This document shows, one piece after another, positions 1 to 7,381 of a stretch of 13,466 nt of DNA. Below the pieces are notes generated by a model that saw nothing but the letters and a program-made list of their open reading frames with translations, was not told the DNA's origin and ran no database searches. The translations under genes were made by a program, and so were the position numbers. The stretch comes from Sphaerosporella brunnea (taxonomy: Eukaryota > Ascomycota > Pezizomycetes > Pezizales > Pyronemataceae). Position 1 is the first letter of the stretch. Each line of letters starts with the position of its first letter. Location: positions 1 to 13,466 of the forward strand of contig VXIS01000596.1 in NCBI GenBank assembly GCA_008704415.1, in the 5' to 3' direction.

Positions 1-689
1 AACGAATATAGATTGTGTAAACGACGATTTTGTTAAGGCTGAACCTCACAATATCCTAACGATGATGTCTGCTAACTCTGGTGGTCTTTCAACTCGAGGG
101 AAATCTCGCGGGTTATATCCTGACGGATTCGCCTTTGAGCCTCAAAGTTGATTTCCAATCCTCGGACAAACAATTGCCCCGATTGCCACGTAAGGGTACC
201 GAGCTTCTTTGACTAGCCAGGGATTATAGATAACCTCAACTCCAGCTCGGACACTCTTCTGCAGCTATGGCGTGATTGAACGCGTAAGCTTTGATGCCTA
301 GAATGCCCTATTGAAGTGCCGCAGTAGCTATGACGTGATGACCAATTACCGAAGTGACTTTGGTACTTATCAAGTCTTGTCACAGGTGCTCCCCTCATAT
401 ACCCACCGGGTACGTTCCGGTATAACGGTCAGGCGCAACGTGATGTGAGTTATTTTGTACCCTGGAAAAAACTATTTTTCTATGGGAACCGGCAACTAAC
501 TTCACCATCGCCATTATGACGTAAGTCTTGTAACTCTTAGGACACTTCCTAATAGAGTGGACTTATAGATGATTATACAGCCTCACTGTTGATAATCACC
601 GTCAATAAACCGTTATGTAACCCTTAAGGTAATGTAGCCATAACTCGTAAGGGGGTACCAGAAATGGAACTGTGGGAAGTGGGTGTAAC
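1..689. other. Unassigned non-coding stretch left of element A1
   Basis: I recognise no gene or element here. Only short open frames without family signatures occur. The sequence contains loosely repeated motifs such as TATGGCGTGAT near 264, TATGACGTGAT near 329 and TTATGACGTAA near 515, and two related strings GTAACTCTTAGG near 531 and GTAACCCTTAAGG near 617. Homology to the family A gypsy pol begins abruptly at 690, so the right border is a truncation or rearrangement breakpoint rather than an LTR end. It could be host intergenic DNA or an old unrecognised repeat. Confidence 0.5.
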
Positions 690-899
690 AAGTACTGGCT
701 GGTCGACAAGATCGCCAAAAGCAGGCTCAACCGGCAAAAGAAAAGGGTTGAGTACTTGGTGTTCTGGAAAGGCTATCCTTCGGAGGAAGCCACGTGGGAA
801 CCATGAGAGCACTTAGAAGGCGACGAAGCTGTCAGCCGTATGCTCAAGGAGTTCCAGGAGAGATATCCCCGACAGGCGAGGGATAGTAGAATGAAATGA
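690..899 (+). pseudogene. Gypsy A1 pol 3' remnant (chromodomain)
   Basis: About 70 codons remain of the C-terminus of a Ty3/gypsy polyprotein. The reading begins KYWLVDKIAKSRLN and contains VEYLVFWKGYP and EATWEP, the aromatic and acidic signatures of a retrotransposon chromodomain. In this family the chromodomain is thought to tether integrase to chromatin. The frame ends RDSRMK then TGA at 897-899, exactly as in the minus-strand copy A2. An in-frame TGA at 804-806 stands where A2 has Trp, so this copy is dead even apart from the truncation. Everything upstream of the chromodomain (gag, protease, RT, most of integrase) is missing: homology to A2 starts at 690 with no coding match further left. 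By eye, identity to A2 over 288 bp is about 93% with no gaps. Confidence 0.85.
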
Positions 900-964
900 A
901 GGATTTCCTTGGTTAGGTTCCTTACACTTAAATGGAAAGTTAGTATCTCGAGACGAGATTAGTT

Positions 965-974
965 AGGAGGGGAG
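965..974 (+). promoter_or_regulatory. Polypurine tract of gypsy A1
   Basis: AGGAGGGGAG lies three bases upstream of the LTR start TGTCACGG. This is the expected position of the plus-strand DNA synthesis primer of an LTR retrotransposon. The same tract is present in copy A2 at 11806-11815 on the minus strand. Its presence fixes the adjacent LTR as a 3' LTR. Confidence 0.75.
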
Positions 975-1464
975 TAATGTCACGGGTATGGTCACGTGAC
1001 ATATACTCTAAGTAGTCAGCTAGGGGAATAGAAAAGAGTCTGCATAGTGATCGCCTCGAGAGCACGTGATAGCCGGGTGGCTCCGGATCATAGTAGCTAG
1101 CTTGAGTGATGCTATGGCAGAACTCGGAGATCGGGTGCCTCAGGTAGGACGCTACCTGGGAAGAGCATCCGGTTCGGAGATGACAATAGTATAGGCTATT
1201 GTTAGAGCTCTTCCGAGATATCTTCGTTGACCTGCCTGTTCCAGGAACTAGCATGACGATCGGACGGGTTAGGAGTCATTAACCGGAAGGCGTAGAGCTG
1301 AAAAAGGGAAGAATCACTCGGCCTAGAACCTCCATAGTAAGTGTGGTTGTTGCGTAAGGCATGCCATGCAGAGGATCGGGAGATGGAGCCAATGGGGCTG
1401 AGCATCTTCCTGCAACACGAGAATACAACGCTTACGGAGCGGGGTATCCGGGTGCAACCCATGT

Positions 1465-1502
1465 CTATGACTCATGATTTGGAATCAAAGAGTGAGTCAT
1501 AG
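1465..1502. promoter_or_regulatory. Inverted pair of TGACTCA sites in LTR A1
   Basis: CTATGACTCA (1465-1474) and TGAGTCATAG (1493-1502) form a perfect 10-bp inverted repeat around an 18-base spacer. The core heptamer TGACTCA is the known binding site of Gcn4/CPC1/AP-1-type bZIP factors. The pair is unchanged in the second LTR (11278-11315) although the LTRs differ elsewhere. Binding is inferred, not shown. Confidence 0.5.
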
Positions 1503-1625
1503 GAAGGTGGGGCGATCTCTGTGCGCGCCTTGACGGCCGCAGTCGTAGAGACTGTCGGAAAGCCAGCAAGGAGTAAAGGCTGAGTATTACTCAGGGAGAC
1601 GGTAGTCTCTGGAGCGGCGTTCTAC

Positions 1626-1630
1626 TATAA
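1626..1630 (+). promoter_or_regulatory. Putative TATA box of LTR A1
   Basis: TATAA sits inside the near-palindrome CTACTATAAGTAG, about 170 bases before the LTR end. That position suits the U3/R boundary of an LTR promoter. The same sequence is conserved in LTR A2 (minus strand, about 11150-11154). It is the best TATA candidate in this LTR, but the start site is not determined. Confidence 0.45.
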
Positions 1631-1805
1631 GTAGGATTGCTTCCGCCGAGAGAAGCCCCTTATCTGCAGCAACAAGAACCATTAGTGTCCACCCGACAAG
1701 ATAGCCCTTAAAATTCTATTGTTTAGGATTTTGCCTTGCTTTTCCCCAAGGTCACGAGTTCAATTCCACGACACTCTGGTAGACAGAGCCTCGTTACAAG
1801 AAGTA

Positions 1806-1905
1806 CGATGATCCTGATGATTGTAGTCATTGTGATAGTTTTAATAATTCTGATGATTGTATTGATTGTAACGATTGCAATGATGCTGATTATTCTTATG
1901 AGTGT
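1806..1905. repeat. Degenerate ATTGTGATGATT-type simple repeat, array 1
   Basis: The stretch is built from imperfect units such as TGATGATTGTA, TTGTGATAG, TGATTGTAACGATTG and CAATGATGCTGATT. Arrays of the same character occur at 2238-2284 and 8893-9037, each next to a family B LTR core. Reading it as protein gives only Ile/Val/Leu/Met strings, an artefact of the repeat. Confidence 0.7.
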
Positions 1906-2237
1906 TTTAACAGACAGGGTCGGAACAGACTGATTGGGCTCATGGTGCTCACGTACACAGGGGTAACGGACAGGTTTATGGACAAGGGAGCAGCAGAGGG
2001 TTCAAAGGTGATGAGAGCCATGATACACAGGATCCGGGACTTACATCTGAACCAAGATACTCACATTAAGCTATAGAGGTTTAGTGAAGAGGAAAGGAAA
2101 GCAAACAACAAAACGAAAGCCAAAGCCTCTCTATACATGCCACGTAATCAGCGCGTCCCGCGCTGACCGGTAGCCGATCACAGCCTCTGTAAAGTTGCAA
2201 CAAAGTCCCGTGACGACCTAATCCTGTATTGCGCCAT

Positions 2238-2284
2238 GTCAATTGTGATGATAGTGATAATGTTGATAATTCTATCATTGTAAT
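2238..2284. repeat. Degenerate ATTGTGATGATT-type simple repeat, array 2
   Basis: A short array (TCAATTGTGATGATAGTGATAATG and following) separates LTR cores B1 and B2. It directly abuts TGTGACAG at 2285, the start of core B2. It belongs to the same repeat type as the arrays at 1806-1905 and 8893-9037. Confidence 0.6.
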
Positions 2285-2612
2285 TGTGACAGGGAGGGTC
2301 GGAAACAGACTGAAGGGGCCCAAGGTACTCGTGTGCAAAGGAGTAACGGGTAGGTTCAGGAACCAGGAGACAAGATGAGGTTCAGAGTCGACGAGAGGCA
2401 CGAAGCACGGATCGGGGACTCAGATCTGAACCAGAGTACTTAAATTGACGTACAAAGGTTCAGTGAAGAGAAAAGAAAAAGAAGGCAAACAACAAAGTGG
2501 ACGTACATCTATATAGTGCACGTGATTGCGGCACCCCACGCCACGTGGTACCCCAAAGTAACCTTCGCCGAGCCGCAACACAGACCCGCAACACCCAAAT
2601 CCAATCTCGGTT
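2285..2612 (-). mobile_element. LTR B2, truncated copy of the gypsy B LTR
   Basis: This copy starts TGTGACAGGGAGGGTCGG and can be aligned by eye with 8556-8885 almost throughout. Shared strings include AAGGGGCCCAA, GAGGCACGAAGCACGG, ACTCAGATCTGAA, GAAAAGAAAAAGAA and GCCACGTGGTACC. Similarity stops near 2612, just before the simple-repeat tail that follows the same point in LTR B3, and pol C coding sequence begins at once. The far (U3) end of this LTR is therefore missing. In the minus orientation inferred from the neighbouring gag it would be the 3' LTR side of element B. Confidence 0.7.
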
Positions 2613-4320
2613 ACTGCAGAAACGTGGTAAAACGAGCAGGGATTCATTTGCTGTCCGCACAGGATGTGCAGAAACATCTTCCACAGGGGACGAGGAATCA
2701 AAAGGCGTAGTCACAAACTCCATTCTTTGTGGATGATCTGAGGGAGTGCATCGATAAGATTGCCCGCGAAGCTACAAATGACAGCAGTAATCCTCAAATT
2801 GCGCTTACAGACCTACAGCGGTGGCGTGCCAAGATCCGTAAGGTCTTTGCTGATCTTTTTGAGCCATCTGTGGGGCTACCACCACGTACCAAGGATGACT
2901 TTCGCATTGATACCCCATGGCAAAAGCGCCACATCGAACACCCTACAGAATGACGAAGGCCGAGCAGGAGGCGTTTGAAAGTAACATTATAAAGCTTTTA
3001 CAGAATGGTTGGGTAGTGGATTCACGATCTTGGTTCACAGCACCTGCAATCTTTGTGAAGAAGTCAGACGGCTCTCTCAGAATGTGTGTTGACTACCGAG
3101 AGCTCAACAAGATTACAGCAAAGGACCGCTACCCACGACCTTACATTGAGAACCTGTTGCACCGTCTACATGGTGGCACGGTGTTTACCAAGCTTGACCT
3201 TGCGAGTGGCTACCATCAACTGAGGATTCATCTGGATGACTGCCATAAGACGGCATTCATTACGCCCGCAGAATTTGATGAATGAAACGTCATCCCATTC
3301 GGATAGGTGAATACACCATCTGCATTTATGCGGCATATGCATCGCGTTCTACACAAGCATCGTTGGTATTCCGTTGTTTACTAGGACGATATCCTCATCA
3401 CTCTCCTACTATTGCTGAGCATAAATTACACGTGGAAACTGTATTACTGTCACTTCGAGCAAGCGGTTTCAAGGTTAATGGAACGAAGGGCGAGTTTGGC
3501 ATCCGAGCGATCTTCTTTGTGAGGTTCAGAGTGACTAAGTAGGGTGTACACACCGAATAGAAAAAGGTAGCCGCAGTGTGCGATTGGTCAACACCCAAAA
3601 CTCCCTCCCAACTGAGGTCTTTCTTGGGACTAGCAGAATATTATCAGCGGTTTGTGGATAAGTTTGCGCATCAAACGACGGCACTATATGAGTTGACAAA
3701 AATGGATCGTCGGAGTAGCTGGCAGTGGCAGACGGTTCATCAAAAACAGTTTGAAGGCATAAAAACAGCTCTTTCAACTTCACCGGTGTTGGCAACCATG
3801 GATTCAAATTCAGACTTTATTTTGCGTACCGACGCCTCTGACAGCGCTATTGGTGGCCTTCTGACACAGCGTCAGACAATTGCAGGTTCAAGCCATACAG
3901 TGGAACGACCACTGGGATACTTTTTAAGAAAACAACACGCCGTGGAAACAAGGTATCCGACGTATGATCGAGAACTATTGGCGATACAGGACAATTTGGA
4001 ACATTGGGCACCCTATATTCATGGTCAGCAACATACAACAATTTAAACAGATCATTCTTCCTTTCAACACATACTTGGTCAGCGAAAGCTAAGCGGATGG
4101 CAGTGGCGTCAGCTTTCAAAGTTACAGGCACACTCTTATTTCATCAAGTACTACCCTGGTGCAGCCAATATTGTTGCGGATGCGCTGAGTCGGCGTGATC
4201 ATGTTGACCACAAGACGCCCACCTGCACTTCAGCCCCAAGTCCAACGGCACCAGCACTTCAAATCCTTTTGACACGGATGGAGCTCGAGATTGAAAGCAG
4301 TGCTGAATTGCTGTGCGACA
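2613..4320 (+). pseudogene. Gypsy C pol pseudogene, RT and RNase H part
   Basis: This is a decayed Ty3/gypsy pol. A protease-RT linker is suggested by IHLLSAQDVQKHLPQG. RT follows: FEPSVGLPPRTKDDFRID, then FVKKSDGSLRMCVDYRELNK, FTKLDLASGYHQLRI (first catalytic Asp), IPFG, and a YxDD box near 3350 whose x is a TAG stop. The RT connection and RNase H follow at 3576-4200: CDWSTPKTPSQLRSFLGLA, RTDASDSAIGG, RELLAIQDN, TDHSSFQHILGQ and NIVADALSR. Breaks: a frameshift near 2915, TGA at 3283-3285, TAG in the FG and YxDD motifs, a one-base frame change near 3393, TAG at 3541-3543 and TAA near 4045. Gag and protease are absent because the left end abuts LTR B2. The right end stops shortly after RNase H, where copia sequence begins. 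The other half is at 6201-7322. Confidence 0.85.
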
Positions 4321-5589
4321 TCTACCCTAACCCTCCGACTCCTACTTGCTATCTCGGCATCTCGGCGCTGGCAACCTCGACAACTGGATGTCAAAACGGC
4401 ATTCCTTTATGGTCACCTAAAAGAAGAGATTTACATGCGTCTTCCCGAACGACGGAAAATTGACGGCAAAGTATGCAAATTAAAACGGTGTTTATACGGC
4501 TTGAAGCAATCTCCAAGGGAATGGTATGCGCGGCTCACCAACTACCTTCTACCCTACGGATTTGCTATCGCACATTTCGACCCATGCGTTCTCATACACA
4601 ACAGTGGTAACCTCTTCATTGCCATCTATGTGGACGACATTACGATTTTTGGACCTAACGACGACCTCACTGAACGGATTATCTCGGCCCTTGGAACCGA
4701 ATTTCAAGTCAAGGACCTTGGAACCCTTCACTGGCTTCTCGGCATAAAAATCGACTTTACCGACCAGGCAATCACTCTTTCCCAGGAAACCTACATTGAC
4801 AAAGTTCTCGACCGCTTCGGTATGAAAGATTGCAACTCCGTCTCAACTCCCCTCGATGTAAACGTACAACTTCGGGCAGGACCACCTGTGCAACTGATCG
4901 AAAACATCTCACTCTACCAGCAAATTATCGGATCTCTCATGTACGCAGTTACCGGAACAAGACCTGATCTCGCCTATGCAGTTACACACCTCGAACAGTT
5001 CAACTCCTCACCTACCCTCGTACATCTGCAAGCGGCTAAACGAGTCCTTCGATATCTGAAAGGAACACGAAGCCTTAAACTCACCTGTCGATATGGAAAT
5101 GACCTATACCTTGAAGGATTTTGCGACGCCTCATACGGAAACTGTCTTGATACTCGACGAAGCTTTTGGGGATACCTGTTTCAACTTGGAGAAGCAACCA
5201 TCAGTTGGCGGTCTCGACGACAACGTTCAGTTTCCACCTCAACCACCGAAGCTGAATACATGGCCCTCTCTATGACCTCGAAACATTACCTCTGGACAAT
5301 GCGAGCTCTCGTTGAACTTCTTCACCAAGACATTCCCGCGGCAATTCGAAGCGACAATACTGGAGCAATCGATATCGCAGAAAATCACCGTCTCAACGAT
5401 CGATCCAAACACGTGGACATGCACTACCAATCCATACGTGAACTTATCGAATCGGGACAACTTACGGTCATCCACATCGACGGCAAAAACAACCTTGCAG
5501 ATATATGTACAAAGGCGGTTGTACAGGCGGTACGTGGGCATCTCTGCTCTCGTATTTTTGGAACAGTGGCAAGTGAGAAGGGGTGTTAA
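4321..5589 (+). CDS. Ty1/copia pol fragment (RT and RNase H), open frame
   Basis: The open frame runs to TAA at 5587-5589 (the frame is open from 4291, but its first codons come from gypsy C). The RT contains QLDVKTAFLYG, EEIYMRLPE, CLYGLKQSPREWY and the catalytic YVDD in FIAIYVDDITIFG, then VKDLGTLHWLLGI and IIGSLMYAVTGTRPDLAYAV. The RNase H has FCDASYGN, STTEAEYMAL, RSDNTGAI, RSKHVDMHY and DICTKA, so its Asp/Glu/Asp residues are present. A complete copia pol would also carry gag, protease and integrase upstream. Here the homology starts just before the RT (TLTLRLLLA), and no 5' LTR is seen. There are no stops or frameshifts in about 420 codons, unlike the gypsy C around it, so I infer a later arrival. 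It cannot transpose alone and has no promoter of its own on the left. Confidence 0.9.
   Translation, partial: STLTLRLLLAISASRRWQPRQLDVKTAFLYGHLKEEIYMRLPERRKIDGKVCKLKRCLYGLKQSPREWYARLTNYLLPYGFAIAHFDPCVLIHNSGNLFIAIYVDDITIFGPNDDLTERIISALGTEFQVKDLGTLHWLLGIKIDFTDQAITLSQETYIDKVLDRFGMKDCNSVSTPLDVNVQLRAGPPVQLIENISLYQQIIGSLMYAVTGTRPDLAYAVTHLEQFNSSPTLVHLQAAKRVLRYLKGTRSLKLTCRYGNDLYLEGFCDASYGNCLDTRRSFWGYLFQLGEATISWRSRRQRSVSTSTTEAEYMALSMTSKHYLWTMRALVELLHQDIPAAIRSDNTGAIDIAENHRLNDRSKHVDMHYQSIRELIESGQLTVIHIDGKNNLADICTKAVVQAVRGHLCSRIFGTVASEKGC
5571..5583 (+). promoter_or_regulatory. Polypurine tract of the copia element
   Basis: AAGTGAGAAGGGG-type sequence (one T in the tract) directly precedes the LTR start TGTTAAAT. 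It lies inside the pol frame, coding for the last residues before the final Cys codon. The position is as expected for the plus-strand primer site next to a 3' LTR. Confidence 0.6.
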
Positions 5590-5791
5590 ATCGTGATGGA
5601 CGTGGTATCTCCTTTGGTCTCCCTGCAGTGTTTTCCTATTTCATACTGGTTTCATCTTACACTCATCACGGGCACTTACCACTGCGTTTACTACACCATG
5701 TACTCATCACATGCTTTCTTATTTTCTTATCTCTCGCCTGTTTGCACACACCTTCCTTTTCCAGTCAGGCTTACTCGTGTCTGCCTTACGT

Positions 5792-5933
5792 TGACTCACT
5801 GTTGCGCACAAACGCACACAGTCATACGCGGCTGTGCATTAGCGCTTACCGGTTATGTGTCATTCTATTTCTAGTTGTTTCTCTTACATTCCATGTATGA
5901 CTCACACGTATGACTCAGAGTCATCATGAGTCA
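5792..5933. promoter_or_regulatory. Cluster of TGACTCA-type bZIP sites in copia U3
   Basis: TGACTCA occurs at 5792-5798, 5898-5904 and 5911-5917, and TGAGTCA at 5927-5933, with a further partial GAGTCA between the last two. They lie 50-190 bases upstream of the TATA box, a normal place for upstream activating sites. The heptamer is the consensus for Gcn4/CPC1/AP-1-like factors in fungi. Function is inferred from the match and the clustering. Confidence 0.5.
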
Positions 5934-5983
5934 CTCGAAGCATGTATACATAGTTACATACTAGGCTTGGCGGGTTGAGCTCT

Positions 5984-5999
5984 CGGGTATATATACCCG
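5984..5999 (+). promoter_or_regulatory. Copia LTR TATA box within a 16-bp palindrome
   Basis: CGGGTATATATACCCG is a perfect palindrome containing TATATATA. It is followed within about 10 bases by a CT-rich tract (CTCTCTCTCCCTC) and then ACAACAATCAACACAACAATC, a typical start-site-like context. It is the strongest TATA candidate in the window and would drive transcription to the right, into gypsy C integrase sequence. Confidence 0.6.
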
Positions 6000-6087
6000 C
6001 TCTCTCTCCCTCAAACCAGGCACAACAATCAACACAACAATCTCCTCGAGAATAAGACCTTCTCTTCACTTCTCTATTGTGATAACA

Positions 6088-6200
6088 GATTCCCCACTCC
6101 TCTCTTCAGTTCCTATCATCCTTCTGCTCTAAATACCTTTACCGGTATTGCTCCACTTCCGCTTCACGCAAACCCACCTTTCATCAAACGTGTGATGTGA
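6088..6200. other. Unassigned junction between copia LTR and gypsy C integrase
   Basis: About 110 pyrimidine-rich bases with no coding match. They may be the rest of copia U5 if the LTR ends later than 6087, or decayed gypsy sequence. In-frame integrase reading starts at 6201, directly after a TGA at 6198-6200. Confidence 0.4.
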
Positions 6201-7322
6201 ATCTCCACAAAGGAAGAAGGGTTGACAGCAGAGGTATTTGTGGATTACTTTGTTGAGTATTATGTGCGCAGACGTGGCCTACCAGCAGCTATCGTTTCAG
6301 ATTGCAATCCATGCTTCATTAGCACATTTTAGCAGAGTGTGTGCAAACGATTGCGCATCAAGTAAAAAATGAGCACCGCATTTCACCCACAGACAGATGG
6401 GCTCGCAGAAAATGCTAACGGGGTTGTTAAGCGGTTTTGAAAGGCATATATTGCGCTCCGACCCCGAGCAATGGGACCGTCATCACCCTGTGGCCGACTT
6501 TACCTATACTACATCTCCACACAAAACATGGAAAGTCGCGCCGTTTGTTGCTGGTTTGGCGGCCTACCCAATATTCCTCTGGACCTACAGCTACCTACTA
6601 GGCCTTTGTCAGTGCACTCGCCACCCGGAGACTTTGTTCATCATCTTGCCACGGTATTGCGTAAGGCGAACCAGTGCTTACAGGATGCACAGGTGGAGAT
6701 GGTGATGGAATCCGACAAACGAGGCCACCAGCATCCATTCCAAGTGGGTGATTTCGTGTTTCTTAACACACGCAAGTTGCCAATCGGATATGCCAACCTT
6801 TAGGACCGGTACCATAGTGACGATGAGCATGCTGAGTCTGCCAGCCGGAAGTTTGACCACGAGTTTGCTGGTCCATTCACTATATTGGATTTGCATGGCA
6901 ATGTAGCTATTCTAGATATTCCCCATAATTGGCTACAACTTCGCACCTACAATGTCGATCGGCTGACACTGGACCGGGTTGACCACAGCTACCCTTATCC
7001 ACCAATCCCAGCTCTGCACTCAACCAAAGTAGGAGACGAGTATGAGGAGGAGAAACTACTCAACCACCCTGGAAGCACAGTCAAAACACTCCAATATCAT
7101 GTCAAATTGGCTGGAAACGACGATACGGAGTCGCAGCCGCTGGCCAATCTTGTGAGCGGATGCAAGCAGTTTCTGAGAGAGTACCATGAAAAGCACGGGC
7201 TACCGGTATACAAGTGGATGCACGAAAGCGGAGGACTAAAGAGTGTGGGGATTTCTTTCACGGAGCAGGGCACTAATCTTATGAGACCGGAGGTAGTGTG
7301 GGAGAACCGGGGTAGCGAGTGA
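6201..7322 (+). pseudogene. Gypsy C pol pseudogene, integrase and chromodomain part
   Basis: This continues the gypsy C pol interrupted at about 4320. Integrase core signals are TAEVFVDYFVEYYV, GLPAAIVSD (second catalytic Asp) and FHPQTDGLAEN (catalytic Glu). The C-terminal part has DPEQWDRH, FQVGDFVFLNTRKLPI, FAGPFTILDLHGNVAILDIP (GPY/F-like module) and a degenerate chromodomain, EYEEEKLLNHPG through LREYHEKHGLPVYKW. The frame ends at TGA 7320-7322. The N-terminal H2C2 zinc finger and the first catalytic Asp are missing, lost between here and 4320. Breaks: in-frame stops within TF*QSVCKR, IK*KMSTAF and KRF*KAY, a frame change near 6435 reversed near 6555, and a TAG near 6801. No polypurine tract or LTR follows at 7323-7381, so the 3' end is also lost. 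Confidence 0.85.
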
Positions 7323-7381
7323 CAAGCAGTGCAGCTGGATAGATAAACACTTGCGTTAAATCCGGAATGGAAAGCAGAACT
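7323..7381. other. Junction between gypsy C pol (+) and gypsy B gag (-)
   Basis: These 59 bases lie between two pseudogenes that converge on each other. I see no LTR end, no polypurine tract and no target duplication. The breakpoint joining the two elements must be within or close to this stretch. Confidence 0.4.

Larger units (their letters stand above)
978..1798 (+). mobile_element. 3' LTR of gypsy A1 (821 bp)
   Basis: The LTR begins TGTCACGGGTATGG directly after a polypurine tract and ends CCTCGTTACA, giving TG...CA termini. An equally long copy is present inverted at 10982-11802, and its alignment stops at exactly the same two ends, which defines the borders. Hand comparison gives about 29 mismatches (about 17 transitions, 12 transversions) and no gaps. 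It contains CACGTG at 993-998 and 1063-1068, a TGACTCA/TGAGTCA hairpin at 1465-1502 and a TATAA at 1626-1630, so U3 is long and transcription probably starts after about 1650. No target-site duplication can be checked because the 5' end of the element is lost. Confidence 0.9.
1799..2284 (-). mobile_element. Degraded LTR copies of gypsy family B (B0 and B1)
   Basis: After the end of LTR A1, 1799-1902 is a degenerate simple repeat. From about 1903 to 2284 there is a full but diverged LTR-like unit sharing GGGTCGGAACAGACTG, CAGGGGTAACGG and GCAAACAACAAA strings with the copies at 2285 and 8556. It ends with another repeat stretch (2238-2284). The leading simple repeats correspond to the tail of a further copy (B0) cut off by A1. 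Orientation is taken as minus because the gag next to the third copy is on the minus strand. B1 carries a GC-rich stretch around 2150-2200 that differs from the other copies. Confidence 0.6.
5584..6087 (+). mobile_element. 3' LTR of the copia element
   Basis: The start at TGTTAAATCG is fixed by the polypurine tract and the end of pol. The end is less certain: TGTGATAACA at 6087 gives a TGTTA/TAACA terminal inverted repeat and an LTR of about 504 bp, a usual size. The following 110 bases are similarly pyrimidine-rich, so a later end near 6180 is possible. The LTR contains four TGACTCA-type sites (5792-5933), a TATA box in a 16-bp palindrome (5984-5999) and then a CT-rich stretch typical of a transcription start region. 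No second copy is in the window, so borders and target duplication cannot be verified. Confidence 0.65.

Noticed and set aside
1755..1768. tRNA-like B-box string GAGTTCAATTCC
   Set aside because: No flanking arms fold into a tRNA and the sequence is part of the repeated LTR A end.
1736..1933. Hydrophobic open frame that looks like a membrane protein
   Set aside because: Its Ile/Val/Leu/Met strings come from translating the ATTGTGATGATT-type simple repeat, and it starts inside the end of LTR A1.
1806..2284. CRISPR-like array
   Set aside because: Repeats are irregular and degenerate with no constant spacers, and the context is eukaryotic transposons.
4325..4334. CCCTAACCCT, like a TTAGGG telomere repeat, at the gypsy-copia junction
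   Set aside because: Less than two units, and it is explained as coding sequence (TLTL) at the start of the copia RT.
5583..5900. Two overlapping open frames after the copia pol
   Set aside because: They lie entirely in the copia LTR and show no family signature.
3283..6380. Recoded stop codons (alternative genetic code) in gypsy C, because several stops sit at Leu or Trp positions
   Set aside because: All three stops are involved, at positions of several different residues, alongside frameshifts, while the copia frame beside it uses a normal code without internal stops.
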